NCBI GenBank assembly: GCA_018105865.1
Contig: CM030867.1
Location: forward strand, 6,558,369 to 6,622,368
Origin: Metaphire vulgaris
Lineage: Eukaryota; Annelida; Clitellata; Crassiclitellata; Megascolecidae
Reading direction: 5' to 3'
DNA: 64,000 nucleotides
Each line of letters starts with the position of its first letter. Position 1 is the first letter of the stretch. The notes beneath the pieces were generated by a model, which was not told where the DNA came from, searched no databases, and saw nothing but the letters and a program-made list of their open reading frames with translations. This document shows, in pieces, positions 53,901 to 64,000 of this stretch. Both the position numbers and the translations under genes were made by a program.

Positions 53901-55529
53901 AAATGGTTTTTATGAAAAAAACTAACACAAAATTATTGGAAAATAAGAATTAGTTGAAACCAGTGGCATATCCAAGGGGGTTTTAGGGGTTAAAGCCCCC
54001 TTGGGTGACGAAAAAAATTTTTTTAAATGTGTTTCCATGCAATTTTTATTTTTGGGAACGATTTTGGGGGTCAAAACCCTTGGCACTGCCGACCAAAAGT
54101 TTTTAAGCGCCATAGGTGACGTTTTTTTTACTTGTCAGCATCTGAAAGGAAAAATTTAAGAAGGATGGGCAGGATGACCTTTTTTGCTCGTCAAGATTTT
54201 TCTAAAGTTGGTTACGGTCAAAACCAGAACCCCTCCTTCCGGGAATCCTGGCTACACCACTGGTTGAAATGTGTCTCTGTTGACTTTGACTACTCACAAT
54301 ATAGAAATTGTTTATAAAACCAGAATGAAAGTTCTGTTCAAGGTTAATAATAAAATTTGGTGTGATATATCTTAAAACTTGAGTTTATATTACAAAAATA
54401 CTGTGGACGCTAAGGCCACTATTGTGTAGTGGCTTTTCTTTGATAGCGGTGACCCACTTTCTCATTCTGTAGACATCTTTACTTCCTAAATATAGGGTTG
54501 AAAAGCAACCAATAAACTACTAGATATTCATATTAGTCCCCAACAATAGTCGGGTTTCACATTGAGCAACTGGTATAAAACGTCTTCTGAATAAGCTAGG
54601 GTTTACACGACAATTGTCGGGCTTCTGCCTGGCGGTTGCGATTTCCCGCGCCTGACAATTGAATGGATGGATGGAATAAGGAAGTAAATGCAGTTACCCC
54701 CTTACTGGTGAAAATATCAGTTGAATGGTCTGGTCAAATAAGGAAGTAAATGCAGTTACCCCTCTTATTGTTATTGATACTCAAACCATTGGGGGTCGGA
54801 TACGGTTACCTCCTTATTCCACCCATCCATTCAATTGTTGGGCTTCACACTAAGGGGGTTAATGGAGGAATGCCGTTTCCTATAATCACTCTTGTTAGTT
54901 GATGAGTTGATTTATGTTCATGCTTTGTTCATTTCACATATAATTTGTATATAAAGCATAAAAGATGTATTTAAAGATGGGTTTGATTATTTACACAAGG
55001 TTGTTGCACGCATCATGCCAAACCAGAAGGACTTTCTGAAAACTCTGGCAAATGGTAAAGACTCAATGGACAAAGAGGCAAGACATTTTCTGTAGCTATT
55101 ACCGGTACTTGGTACGAGACAGAAATGAAAAATTTAAGAATATTTCCTATGTAGTGCACATTATCACGTCCACATTATGCCAGTACTGAAGTTGTCTATC
55201 CTTAGTTCCAACATCTATACCTGTTTTCAGCCACCAGTTTGGTAATTTCTGATAATTTGGCACAATGTCCTTAATATTAATACAATACTTAACTCAGTAA
55301 TTTGCTTCTATTACTGAAAGTTGTTCACAGATGAAGATTGAAACAGGGAAGACAAAATATTCTGGCATTGCAATAACATGTGTACAGTGCAGTTGAAAAC
55401 TGATATATATTTAATATTCTTCGTTTTCAGGTCATTAAGGAAATGAACGACTTTGTTCAGCGCATCTCACCAAATCTTATAATCATTAATCAGCTGTACA
55501 CTGATCTTGGAAAGCTTCATGATGTTTAG
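47875..55529 (+). CDS. GLTP: Glycolipid transfer protein, complete, 6 exons, 209 aa
   Basis: Exons: 47875-47983, 49080-49150, 51153-51274, 53291-53441, 55000-55077, 55431-55529. All phases agree (1, 0, 2, 0, 0) and the sum is 630 nt, 209 residues plus stop, the same length as vertebrate GLTP. Alignment by eye: DDKQIEAEPFL (GLTP ADKQIETGPFL), DFLGPNFLKHAF, then RADIAGNIT (KADISGNIT), VALLWLKRGLEFL (LALMWLKRGLRFI), RRYHNMLLRGLF (KKYHGWIVQKIF), and a C-terminus ending GKLHDV. The glycolipid headgroup site keeps D54, N58, W98 and H142, but the lysine equivalent to vertebrate K55 is T61. GLTP shuttles glycosphingolipids between membranes in the cytosol. The fifth intron starts GCAAGA, a GC-AG intron. 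The introns hold a SINE, MITEs and LINE debris. Confidence 0.93.
48500..48860 (+). mobile_element. Decayed LINE 3' end in GLTP intron 1
   Basis: A frame near 48700 reads TNLWNDLIF and the 3' signature AAAGCGCGTTTGACTTTGGC is followed by GCTATGCTTACG..CTCTAGAAATTGTC, as in 61012-61085. Confidence 0.55.
49287..49533. mobile_element. hAT-like MITE in GLTP intron 2 (AAGGTTGTTAA termini)
   Basis: Ends TTAAGGTTGTTAAGACCG and CGGTTAACCGTTAACAACCT; AATTATAA on both sides. Interior rich in GACCGGTTAACCG, related in composition to 45262-47543. Confidence 0.65.
50252..50551 (+). mobile_element. Complete tRNA-derived SINE, ~300 bp
   Basis: A-box TTAGCTGAGTGGTAACAACG and B-box GGGTTCAACTCTCGCG of a tRNA-like head, a unique body, and a pyrimidine-rich tail (CTTTACTTTTTACTTC). 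The 13-bp duplication TATACAGAGCTCT is exact (50239-50251, 50552-50564), typical of LINE-mediated insertion. Confidence 0.88.
50615..51135 (+). mobile_element. LINE/SINE 3' tail interrupted by a MITE
   Basis: 50615-50685 plus 51070-51135 match 28340-28455 when the element 50686-51069 is removed, ending in an AAT tail just before GLTP exon 3. Confidence 0.6.
50686..51069. mobile_element. 384-bp element with 8-bp duplication and subterminal repeats
   Basis: Exact duplication TTTTGGTA (50678-50685, 51070-51077). Ends GGTTCACC and GGTCACC, then several ACATTTGCGCG / GCCGACATTTGCACG units in inverted array. The centre has telomere-like CCCTAAC units and an AAT tract facing an ATT tract (50858-50925), a potential long hairpin. 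hAT-like by duplication length. Confidence 0.75.
51275..52026. other. GLTP intron 3, first part
   Basis: No exon or element recognised. The frame 51679-51867 (MNMPVLIVNQLSTCELMIDE.., acidic) resembles the tail of a tigger/pogo-type transposase region, but this is too weak to call. Confidence 0.3.
52027..52187. mobile_element. Diverged hAT-type MITE in GLTP intron 3
   Basis: CAGTGGCATGCCAAG at the left and CACACCACTC at the right. Flanks AATAACAG / TATAGCAG match partly. Contains GAGCAAAAAAGGTCAC, the core motif reversed, and repeated GATGCCC..GGGGCCA. Confidence 0.55.
52540..52880 (-). mobile_element. LINE RT C-terminal fragment in GLTP intron 3, antisense
   Basis: The reverse strand encodes HNYNTRN and, in another frame, TIKYLSPRIWNSLPSYLIN, the conserved end of CR1/Jockey-like RT proteins. 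Confidence 0.65.
53961..54262. mobile_element. 302-bp hAT-type MITE in GLTP intron 4
   Basis: CAGTGGCATATCCAAGGGGG and GGCTACACCACTG; duplication GTTGAAAC / GTTGAAAT (7 of 8). Carries GATGACCTTTTTTGCTCGTC and a second variant. Same group as 14070-14258. Confidence 0.82.
54656..54835. repeat. Inverted-repeat segment in GLTP intron 4
   Basis: CAATTGAATGGATGGATGGA at the left and its near complement (CCACCCATCCATTCAATTG) at the right. CAATTGTxGGGCTTC lies on both sides of the unit, suggesting an inserted element with a long duplication or a larger composite. Confidence 0.6.
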
Positions 55530-55579
55530 ACTGCTTGTTTTACCTAGGAATTTTAAAAATGTGTTAATCTTAAAATTAA

Positions 55580-55656
55580 CCCTTTTCCCATTTGCCCAAG
55601 AATACTCGTCCATTTTATATTACGTTACATATACCGGTAAATGAATGGGTAAAGGG
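55580..55656. mobile_element. 77-bp piggyBac-like MITE
   Basis: TTAA on both sides (55576-55579, 55657-55660); ends CCCTTTTCCCATTTGCCC and GAATGGGTAAAGGG. Lies just after the GLTP stop, so probably in its 3' UTR or flank. Confidence 0.7.
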
Positions 55657-55814
55657 TTAATAGATCATTTGAGTTATAACAGTAAGTTGAAATGCTCATA
55701 ACAAATTTGTTAGTGCAAGTGCATTATGTTATTCAGGATAATTGCCACCGAGCTGCAGTTAGCTAAAAATTCTGTGATCAACTGTACCCAGGGCAGCATG
55801 ATATTGTGAGCTTT

Positions 55815-56133
55815 CAGTGGCAGTTCCACCATGTTGATGACTGGGAATGCATCACCCCACCAGTTTTTTTAAAATACCACAGATGTGCAATGACCTATTT
55901 TTGCTTGTCAACCCATTTTGCAGAAAATTTACAAAAATCTGCTGAAAAATACGGCGGATGGCGTTTTGGGCTCATCAGCCTTTTCTGGCATTGTTTATTA
56001 ACATTTAGCGTGCAAAACACTAAGAATGATTACCTTTTTTTCTCTCGTTTGTTTTTTTAAACTTTGCATCCCGCACAAACTTCCTATAAAAAATTTTCAT
56101 CCCCCCCACCAAGAATTCCTGGAACCGCCACTG
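55815..56133. mobile_element. 319-bp hAT-type MITE (CAGTGGCxGTTCCA family)
   Basis: Ends CAGTGGCAGTTCCACC and TGGAACCGCCACTG; duplication TGAGCTTT / TGAGCTTC (7 of 8). Core motif present as AATGACCTATTTTTGCTTG. Best full-length relative of 15092-15382. It lies between the convergent GLTP and KLHDC4 genes. Confidence 0.88.
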
Positions 56134-57012
56134 TGAGCTTCCAAGAGTAATGTCAACATTCTGATTTGTGAGGCTCTATGACCAAAGTGATTTCATAAAT
56201 CTCATGGAAATGAGCTTCTGAAGAGAATATATTTAGCTGCTTTTTGAAGTCACAGGCGTCCCCTTGCATATTCTTTGGAAAGATGCACAATGTGGCAATA
56301 AAAATTAATTTAGACATTATTGCACATCTGAAGAATTCTGAGCTTTTCATTTTCAGTATTCTGTGAAGAATGATCATTCCAACTTTGCTAGGCTTCATTC
56401 TTCCTTCCAGCAATGCATTTAAAATGTTTCAACCCGAGTGTTTTTATTCTTCGATTGTTTTACTGCTGTTAAAGTCTAACAAAGACAATATTTGTTGCAT
56501 TCTGGCCTTGAATCACAATTGACAGGCTTACAAGATATTACCATTTTCCATACTTTCATTCAAATTGCTTATTATTTACTGAATAAGACTTTACTGTATA
56601 GGTCGTTACACTGACATTAGTTAATTGGGTACGTGTTGTTATGGATTTTAAAATGTATGATCATATGTAAGTGCATTATCTGAATTGTCTGATAAAGGTT
56701 GATCAGTTTTTTTACTGCATAATAATTTATTATCTTTTTACAGTGATCTTAATTTTTTAATTGGTAATTTGCTGGTGATGTAAATGTAAGATTCTGTGGT
56801 CCATTCAAATATTCAAAACAGAGTTTACAGAGATAAGAGTTTCATGAAAGACTAGGTCAAACAACTCTCATATGCCATGCTGTCAGCATACCACGGGTTC
56901 GTTCACTTTTCCAACACAGGACAAAGGCTTCCAGTGTTCCAACTAAGCACATTCCAGACATCTTTTGCAGACATGACACCACCAGTCAAATAAAATGGCA
57001 ATTTGTAAAAAT
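56134..57012. other. Intergenic space between convergent genes
   Basis: No gene seen. TTTATT at 56444 would be an AATAAA on the minus strand and could serve KLHDC4, about 570 bases after its stop; this is tentative. Confidence 0.35.
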
Positions 57013-58497
57013 TTAATTAGCTGGTTTATTCTGCTGCTGCTTCCAGAAATCTTTGGCCATTCCAGTGGCTGCCTTCTTCATCTGTTTTGCATTTGCATCT
57101 ATTTTTTCATTTTTGGCAGCATTTTCAGCAGTTTTCATCCAGTATGCCTTTGTTCGGTCAAAATAAGGTCCTGCACCTTCTAAAGACTCGACTGGAGGGG
57201 CTGGCTCTTCATCTGAAAGTAGAAATTGTGCAGTATAAAGGTCTTACCAGAACAAAATCTGTATTGTTATCTTAGATAACAAAACACTGAGCATTACCCA
57301 AATAGTATAGTTAAGGCTTACATTCAGTACATATAATTATGATATTAGTTGAACTAATAAATGTTTCAATATTCTGATAAGCCACTCATAAAGCTTTTTT
57401 TCTGTTGCTATTATTTTAACAGAGCTAATTAAAAATTATTTTTGTTAAAAATAATAGCAACAGAAATAATAACAAATGAAGTAGTTAGAGAGAGAACACT
57501 GCAACCAAGCATCATGGAAGTTATCAGAAATAGAAGAATGAAATGGACCGGACACATACTCAGAATGAAAGAAATAAAGAAACCCAAAACGAATTCTCAA
57601 CTACAAACCAGAGGGAAGAAGATCTAAAGGAAGACCGAAAAGACAATGGGTGGATGGATTGGAAGAGGATCTGCAGTTTCTGCACATGGCAGGACTGAAT
57701 CTCAACAGAAAAACTGATGAAAGACACCAAATGACTTGGGAGGAAATAGCAAAGGACAGAGAACTTTGGAGAGTTGTCATGGAGAAGTCGATAGCTGGAC
57801 ACAGCTGGAGGACAAAAAGACCCGACTTGACTCATAAAGCAGAAGAAGCTATATACACCCTCGCTCTGCTAAATGTGAAAGCTAAAGTCTCACTACTTTA
57901 CCCTGTGACTCCAATGCCAGGATCGCCTCTGAGTAGAAATAGAAGAGGTGCTATACAAATTCCACATTACATTACAAATCTTATGTTTGATGTACTGAGA
58001 TAAGATATGAAAATAACTGCCTTAGACATATCAACCATCTACTGTTTATATATAGAACATGTCAGATACCATCTGATGCATCATCATCATCATCATCCTC
58101 GGTTTCATCACTGTCATCATCATCATCATCGTCTTGCTCTTCAATGTTCTCCTTAATTTTCCCTGCATCTTTTGCAGCTTTCCCTCCATTTGCTCCATCT
58201 TCTGATTCACTGTCATCGTCAGATGACTCTGATTCTTGCCAATCCTTCAAAATCAAAAATTAATGGTCAGTCACAAATGTTCATGCAAAACAGTGCATCA
58301 GCTTCTTGTTAAAATGATTATAGCAGATTTTTAAAAAAACAAGGTAGGCCCAGTGCAATCTCCTGCAATGTTACCCAAATATTCTCCAATTCTTTCTGTA
58401 TCAAATTCTGTCACTTGAAAATCTATGGTGAGGTCTCTTTAGGTCAGCATTCTTGTCACTTGATTATCATTTGAAAACATGGTTTATTAAGGGGTAT

Positions 58498-58543
<46 letters not shown>

Positions 58544-61500
58544 GTAGCATATTTCTGTACCATTTGTGCCGAGTCCTGCTGTATTATCACCTCCCATTCA
58601 CTCAATTTGTTGATATCAATTGAGTAGAAATCAGAAAACGTGATCTGCCGATCACCATCTTCGCAGGTTCCACCATACAGGAAAAGATGTCCATGTTTCA
58701 CGGCCAACAAGGGATTCATCCGTGCACTGGGCATGAATGCTTCGATATCAGAAGACGATGCGTTCACTTCCAGGTCATGACTTTCTGGATTTTGGTTTGG
58801 ACGCTTAACCTCAACAGTAAATACTCCATCATCAGATGTTGTGATTTTGTTTTCACTGACCACGTCTGGAATTTTCTCATCTTTAACTGTGAGTGTGCTA
58901 TCACCTGTCTCCATTTGTTCCAGATTACCATCACCTACTCTCATCTTTTTCACATCTTCATCAATATCTGATAATTCAGATTCTTCGTCTTCTGATGTTG
59001 CGACTGATGTTGCCTCTTCTGAAGATGTTTTTAATTTTCGTCGTCGTTTTTTGGGTTCGTTGTCATCTTTCTTTTTTCTTAAAACATGCAATGAAACAAC
59101 ACGAATTTGTATACAAACAGAATTTTCACCAATACTATAATCTTTTCAATTGAACTAAAACAATTTCCAATTCTTCAAGAACCACATACATAACTCCCAT
59201 CATCACAAATGACTACAAGAAGACTGATTTCTAAATAAACAAAGCTTCATCAGAATTAAAACTACCTCAGCAAGATGTGATGCCAGCAACCTTTTTCCAA
59301 TTCAAGATTGTAAAGCTCATTGTAAAATGTACCTTTCACACATTCGTCATCTTCCTCCTAAAAGAGGGAAATAAATGCAACAACACTTGCACAAAATTGC
59401 AATTTCCAATCGTTAACAAAAACACTTCCATTACAATTATCAAAGTTAAGGTGGCCAAAATTTCATATAATCCAATTGTTGAATTATGGACAAAAGAATT
59501 ACCATATGCAGAGAGTCTAAAACACACCTCATCAAATACTCCTCCAAAAAGTAATGCCCTATTCTGTCCAGTGACGACCATTGAAGAACTGCAGCGGGGA
59601 GAAGGCCTACAACCAGACTGTTTCACTGCCACCCATTTCCATTTCACAGGATTTGATTCCTGTTTGCTTTTGCCTTCAAATTTTGCACAAAAGAAGAAAT
59701 ATTTCAGATTCATATTAAATACTACACAAACTATTTTTAACTGTCGGCTGCCAAAATCTTTTAGATATCAACATAAGGCAAAGCTGTTACATATTTAAAC
59801 AAATACATTAATATTCATCACAATACACCAAAGAGCTTTTGACAGCAAGTTACAGGTAACTAGACAATTTATTTTTAAGCAAATCAATTCCACGCACTAT
59901 CAACAGATAACATGAACATGTCGGTGTGGATCTGTCCTTTTTCAACTTCCTTCTTGACGTGTTCTTTGCTGTAACCACCATAAACTATCACATGATTACC
60001 ATCCTGAGTAGAGGCCATAACACATCCTAAAATAAACATTGGCACGATGGACATTACAAATCAGAATACTCACAGCAAATAAAATAAGTTAGTGTATTAA
60101 ATATGACTGAAATTAGCATACCGGTACTATTGCATGAAACAAGGATCCGGATCCCCGAGTGCATAGTTGTTGGCTAACGTTTCGGGCGATTCACAACCCT
60201 TCTATCCCGGCTTCTTAAGCTTGCTTGATCCTGAAGTCTACAGTGGTCGAGCGGCGCTCGCAGCTTCATTCAAGCAACCATCATCAACTGGTGGTCCCTC
60301 CCCCTGTCTTTGGTGACAGGTCCTTCCGAAGGGGCAATCCGCACCTGTGGAACTCTCTACCGAAGAATGTGACAATTGCGACCTCCTCTGTACTGTTTAT
60401 CAAGTGCCTCAACACCTCTTAAGTAAGTAAGTAAGTAAGTAAAATCTCGTAAACTTCTACAGCGCCCGGGAAAGCAGCACAGCAGTAGCTGCTTATTCTT
60501 ATGCGCTTAGTCTTTCTTGAAATAGCTATAGCCAGGGTGGTTTGTCGGCCGGGCAAATGTCAGTGTATCTATGAGGCGGCTGGTCAGGTTGTTGTTGCTA
60601 TGGGGGAAATGACTTTTCGAATAGGAAGGTTTTAAGTTTAGACCTAAAGGTTTGAGGAGACAGTGAAGGAATTAAAGGAAATGAGGATTCGGAGCTTATT
60701 GTTTGACCATGTCGTAGGCTGCGGAGGGAGGCTGGAATTGAGTTCCAAAGTTCTGGTGCGGCGTATGAGAAAGCGCGGTTGCAGATTTTCAGTGATGACT
60801 GATTTAACGGGCGTGAAAGTGTGAGATGAGATGATGATCGTGTAGGTCGGGGAGGCTGAGGCGTTAAGAGTTTACGAAGGTAAACCGGTTTTGACGAATG
60901 AAGTGAACTGTAAGTAATCGTTATTATCTTGTACTGTATACGTTCAGATATTTTAAGCCAGTGTAGTGACTTCAGTATGGGTGAAATATGGCAGAACTTA
61001 CAGAGTCCCTTGTTAAGCGCTCTTGACTTTAGCCTTTGCTATGCTTACTGCGCTCTATAAATTGTCTCAAATAATAATAATAACAATAATAATAATAATG
61101 TGCACAGTGATAACTATCAGCAATCAGCTGCTGTGTGCTGTTACTAAGAGCAAAGTACAGTCAAGATTACATTCTGCTCAAAGCATTGCGATCCGAACAT
61201 GCAGTTATGAATAAAATTGAGCATTACTGTACATGTCAAATCAAATACAAAAGAATTCACCAAATGAGGACCATATCCATTGGTTTCAGAACCAAACAAC
61301 TAAAATGCGAACCCATGGACTCCTCTTATTTACCTAACACAGGAACATTATGACACTTGAAAAGCTGTTCGTTTTACTCAGTTACTTACTGCCGTGGTCA
61401 TCAACAAATTTAACCACTCTACATTGATTTTCCATGTTACAGAATTTCAAATTGTTTGACTAACCAGATCTTGGAGATGGTGGTATACCAGAAATATCCA

Positions 61501-63367
61501 GCTTCATCCATTTCAGAGTCTCAACATTGAAAGCATAGATGTCATTGAAATACTTGAAATCACTGAAGGACAAAACAAAACGAGCAGCTAAAGGTGCTCG
61601 AAACTACTGAGAATTTCAACTATGAGATCAAGTTTTTAAAAATTATCAGCATTTCTTATTTTAAACCCAAGTCTTTGATAGTAAAACAACTCGAAATAAC
61701 TTTTCCACTTTGGCAATAATCAAAATAGCTCCTCTGCTTTGAACATTGTCTGTCTGACTGCTGTCCGTCCATCCATCTTTCTGTCTGTCTGTCTATCTGT
61801 CTGTGGAGCTGTCTGCATGCTGTTCAAATAGCACTTAAATTACCACAATAATAATAATTAATAGCAATAATTAATTACCACTTTATCTGCAAATATCTGA
61901 CAGATGAATCTAAGTGATGGCAACCGTACATTAGAATATTGAAGGACAATTATCAAATATACCGAACATTGTCATGGAAACCACCAAAAACAAAAAGCAT
62001 CTTCCTACAAGCCACCATTCGATGTCCACTTCGCGAAGACGGTCCTCCACTGGCACTGATATAATAACAAATGCCATGTTAGGCAATTGGCAACACATTT
62101 TAATATAAGTATGCCAGTGTCCACTCTTATTTTGACCTTACAGTGATGATGTGCAAATACCATAAATTGAACGTCCAGCAATCCTCAGTCACAAATTCCA
62201 GGCATATTTAAATCATAGGTCTATAACCTTTATTGAAACCCAACATAAGAAAATACCGAATGAACGAATAAATCTTTAAATTTCAACGATATATTTGATT
62301 AATGAAATCATTTTACTATAGTTGAAAACATTTTAAATAATGATAATGATAAACTTTGATCCTATTTGCTCAAAAGTGCAACTTAATCAGATCATGATTT
62401 GGATTCTGTCCATAAATTAGATATTTTGAAGAAATTACAAACACTTTTATTATATTACGGTATCAATTTAACTTAAACTTTTTAATGATGACAAAATATT
62501 AAATAAAATTAATTAATTAAATAAAATATAATATTAAAAGATTAAAAAACCCTTTTCAAACTTCTAGCATGAAGCTGTTTAAAAATATACTGACTTAATT
62601 TTTTGCCACGTCTGATCTTTAAGATTAAACACCCAAAGATCTCGATAATGATAGAACTGAGACTGTGTTGGGGAAGAGAATTCACCACCAAAAATCCACA
62701 TTTCTCCTCCTGATTGATGCAAAATGACTGCCTATTCAGTGCACAGGATCAAAGCAATCAATTTTTACTATATACCGGTAGTCATTAAATGATCAATAAT
62801 ATTTATAATCACGCAATCTCTTTGACATCCGGCTTTTTGATTAATGCCTTCAATTAAACAGTAAGACATTTCTATTTCAGCAGCCAGACAAATAGTGAAC
62901 ATTTATCATTTAATGGATACCATTTAATGACAGCCATATTTCCTTCATATTCAGCAAACATTAATATTCTGAAATTGACCATTTGAAAAGTAAACATCTT
63001 ACAAGATTTTTAAAAAAAAATTAGTTTAGAAGGTGAATACTAGAATAATTATTAATTTGCACAATGCAGCGTATAAAATTTAACTCACAGCAGCGCACAT
63101 TCATTCGTTACATGTCACCATTAAAGAAGAGTAGCTGGGATTGAAAGCAATATTGCATTAATTACAAAAGTCTTTAAAGAACCAAATTGCTTTTAATAAA
63201 GGCTTTGACAAGCAATTTTTCTTCAATTAATTTTTTTATTGTTGTTAATTGTAGCAAGAAAATTTCACCTGATGAGAACATCTTGGTGCTGGTGTGTTTG
63301 GAGCTTTAACCTGGCTCCACTCATTCGTTTTGATGTTATAATAAAAAAGATCATTGTAGAGAAATGT
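57013..63367 (-). CDS. KLHDC4: Kelch domain-containing protein 4 (5' partial), 10 exons visible
   Basis: Gene order on the minus strand: 63367-63269, 62731-62595, 62055-61963, 61562-61465, 60026-59898, 59673-59528, 59357-59266, 59077-58561, 58244-58070, 57212-57013. All phases agree; 561 codons plus stop. Kelch repeats are clear: TFLYNDLFYYNIKTNEWSQV, AVILHQSGGEMWIFGGEF, SGHRMVACRKMLFVFGGFH, FNDIYAFNVETLKWMKL, HVIVYGGYSKEHVKK, ALLFGGVFDE and FYNELYNLELEKGCW, followed by NPLLAVKHGHLFLYGG. These match KLHDC4 in order and spacing. An acidic Asp/Glu/Ser region follows. The last exon carries a helical FDRTKAYWMKTAENAAKNEK segment like the C-terminal DUF4110 domain of fungal and plant kelch homologues, which mammalian KLHDC4 seems to lack. 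The first ~100 residues lie beyond 64000. Molecular role is poorly known. Confidence 0.92.
57450..57860 (+). pseudogene. LINE endonuclease-RT C-terminal fragment in the last KLHDC4 intron
   Basis: IRNRRMKWTGHILRMKE, then after a frameshift WVDGLEEDLQFLHMAGL and WEEIAKDRELWRVVMEKS, the characteristic tail of RTE-like endonuclease-RT proteins. It is antisense to KLHDC4 and lies wholly within the intron 57213-58069. Confidence 0.78.
58501..58541. repeat. (TA)n microsatellite
   Basis: About 20 TA units just beyond the donor of the 59077-58561 exon; it adds an artefactual Tyr-Ile run to the open frame. Confidence 0.93.
60225..61085 (+). mobile_element. LINE 3' end in a KLHDC4 intron, split by a second LINE
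   Basis: PPPVFGDRSFRRGNPHLWNS then LPKNV up to 60422, continuing after the insertion as GCTCTTGACTTTAGCCTTTG with an AAT tail (61068-61100). Confidence 0.65.
60424..61012 (-). mobile_element. LINE RT C-terminus inserted antisense, (TTAC)n tail
   Basis: The reverse strand is open for about 130 codons: LKSLHWLKISERIQYKIITI, FSYAAPELWNSIPASLRS and FRSKLKTFLFEK, then a 3' UTR ending in TTTTACTTACTTACTTACTT. It is the best copy of the family also seen at 2275-2560. Confidence 0.75.
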
Positions 63368-64000
63368 CTGCAATAAAAATAAGAAATATATTTCTTATTA
63401 GTTCAACATACAAAGCACATAAGGAATATTTATTATAATAGTCGGCACTTAAATGAATTCTAGTAATAAAAAACAAAACAAACGATAGCAATAAAAATTT
63501 TAACTGTGAACAAAGGTGAAACAAATTATATGTTATTCCAAGAACACAAAATCAGACTATTGGCACTGTCTCTCAATTATTACAACACAAATGCTTTGTG
63601 TGCTCACATTTAAGAATGCTAAAATTACATGATATTTATAAAATGCAACTACAGCTACTTATGCAGATTAAATTTTAAATTACAAGGAATAATCATAATA
63701 TTTGAGCATATTACAATCAAACTAGTGCTAAGTATTTTACTCTGCGATATTCTGGTTCCCACTTTGAAAATTCTGTCAGTAAAAAACTCAGAAACTATTA
63801 GAACCATATGAATATTCTTGCTATTTTATTAATGTTAAACATTTTAGTTACAAATAGGTAACAATATTTGAATTGAAACTTTACTATCATTTTTCTTTCA
63901 GCATCTAACTACCTGACTCACTGCAAGACCAATCTGCTCATTTAGCATAATTTCTATGGATTAGACAAACTGTTCACCAACAGTTTTCCAACCCCAACCA
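63368..64000. other. KLHDC4 intron at window end
   Basis: No further kelch exon found; the next upstream exon (encoding the ILFGGEYFNG-type repeat in homologues) must be outside the window. Confidence 0.5.

Overview
The window is animal nuclear DNA: split genes with GT-AG introns, no operons, AT-rich intergenic sequence, long trinucleotide microsatellites and a very high load of transposable elements. The gene set (FGF, FGF-receptor-like kinase, sarcoplasmic-type EF-hand protein, GLTP, KLHDC4) and the frequent AGGCCTA strings suggest a marine invertebrate, possibly a deuterostome. No species can be assigned from sequence alone. Most long open frames here are microsatellite or repeat artefacts; the real genes were found by joining short exons whose intron phases agree.

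Layout. 1-4 kb: LTR-like sequence, LINE debris and the last two coding exons of a receptor tyrosine kinase resembling FGFR (+). 4-10 kb: nested hAT-type elements and a large inverted repeat. 10-14.6 kb: an FGF-like ligand gene (+). 16.7-19.7 kb: a two-exon EF-hand calcium-binding protein (+) with fragments of a second copy of its last exon. 20-28 kb: mobile elements, including a decayed mariner inside another inverted-repeat element, and a GC-rich minisatellite. 28.5-34.7 kb: a very young LTR retrotransposon with one intact gag-protease frame and no reverse transcriptase, inserted in an AAT microsatellite next to the first exon of a SAM-dependent methyltransferase (-). 36-47.5 kb: LINE fragments and nested DNA transposons, one solo LTR and a piggyBac remnant. 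47.9-55.5 kb: a complete six-exon glycolipid transfer protein gene (+, 209 aa). 57.0-63.4 kb: ten exons of KLHDC4 (-), convergent with GLTP; its 5' end lies beyond the window.

The host genes are not a pathway cluster. The one suggestive pairing is an FGF ligand about 6 kb downstream of an FGFR-like 3' end on the same strand. The dominant biology is transposon activity. More than fifteen short non-autonomous elements have matching terminal inverted repeats, and most have exact or 7/8 target-site duplications, so their ends are given to the base. Several structurally different families share one internal motif close to GATGACCTTTTTTGCTTGTC. Nesting order (for example inverted repeat > piggyBac > LINE > hAT MITE) gives a relative chronology.

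All calls come from reading the sequence by eye; no database search was run. Splice junctions rest on consensus sites plus phase agreement and family similarity.
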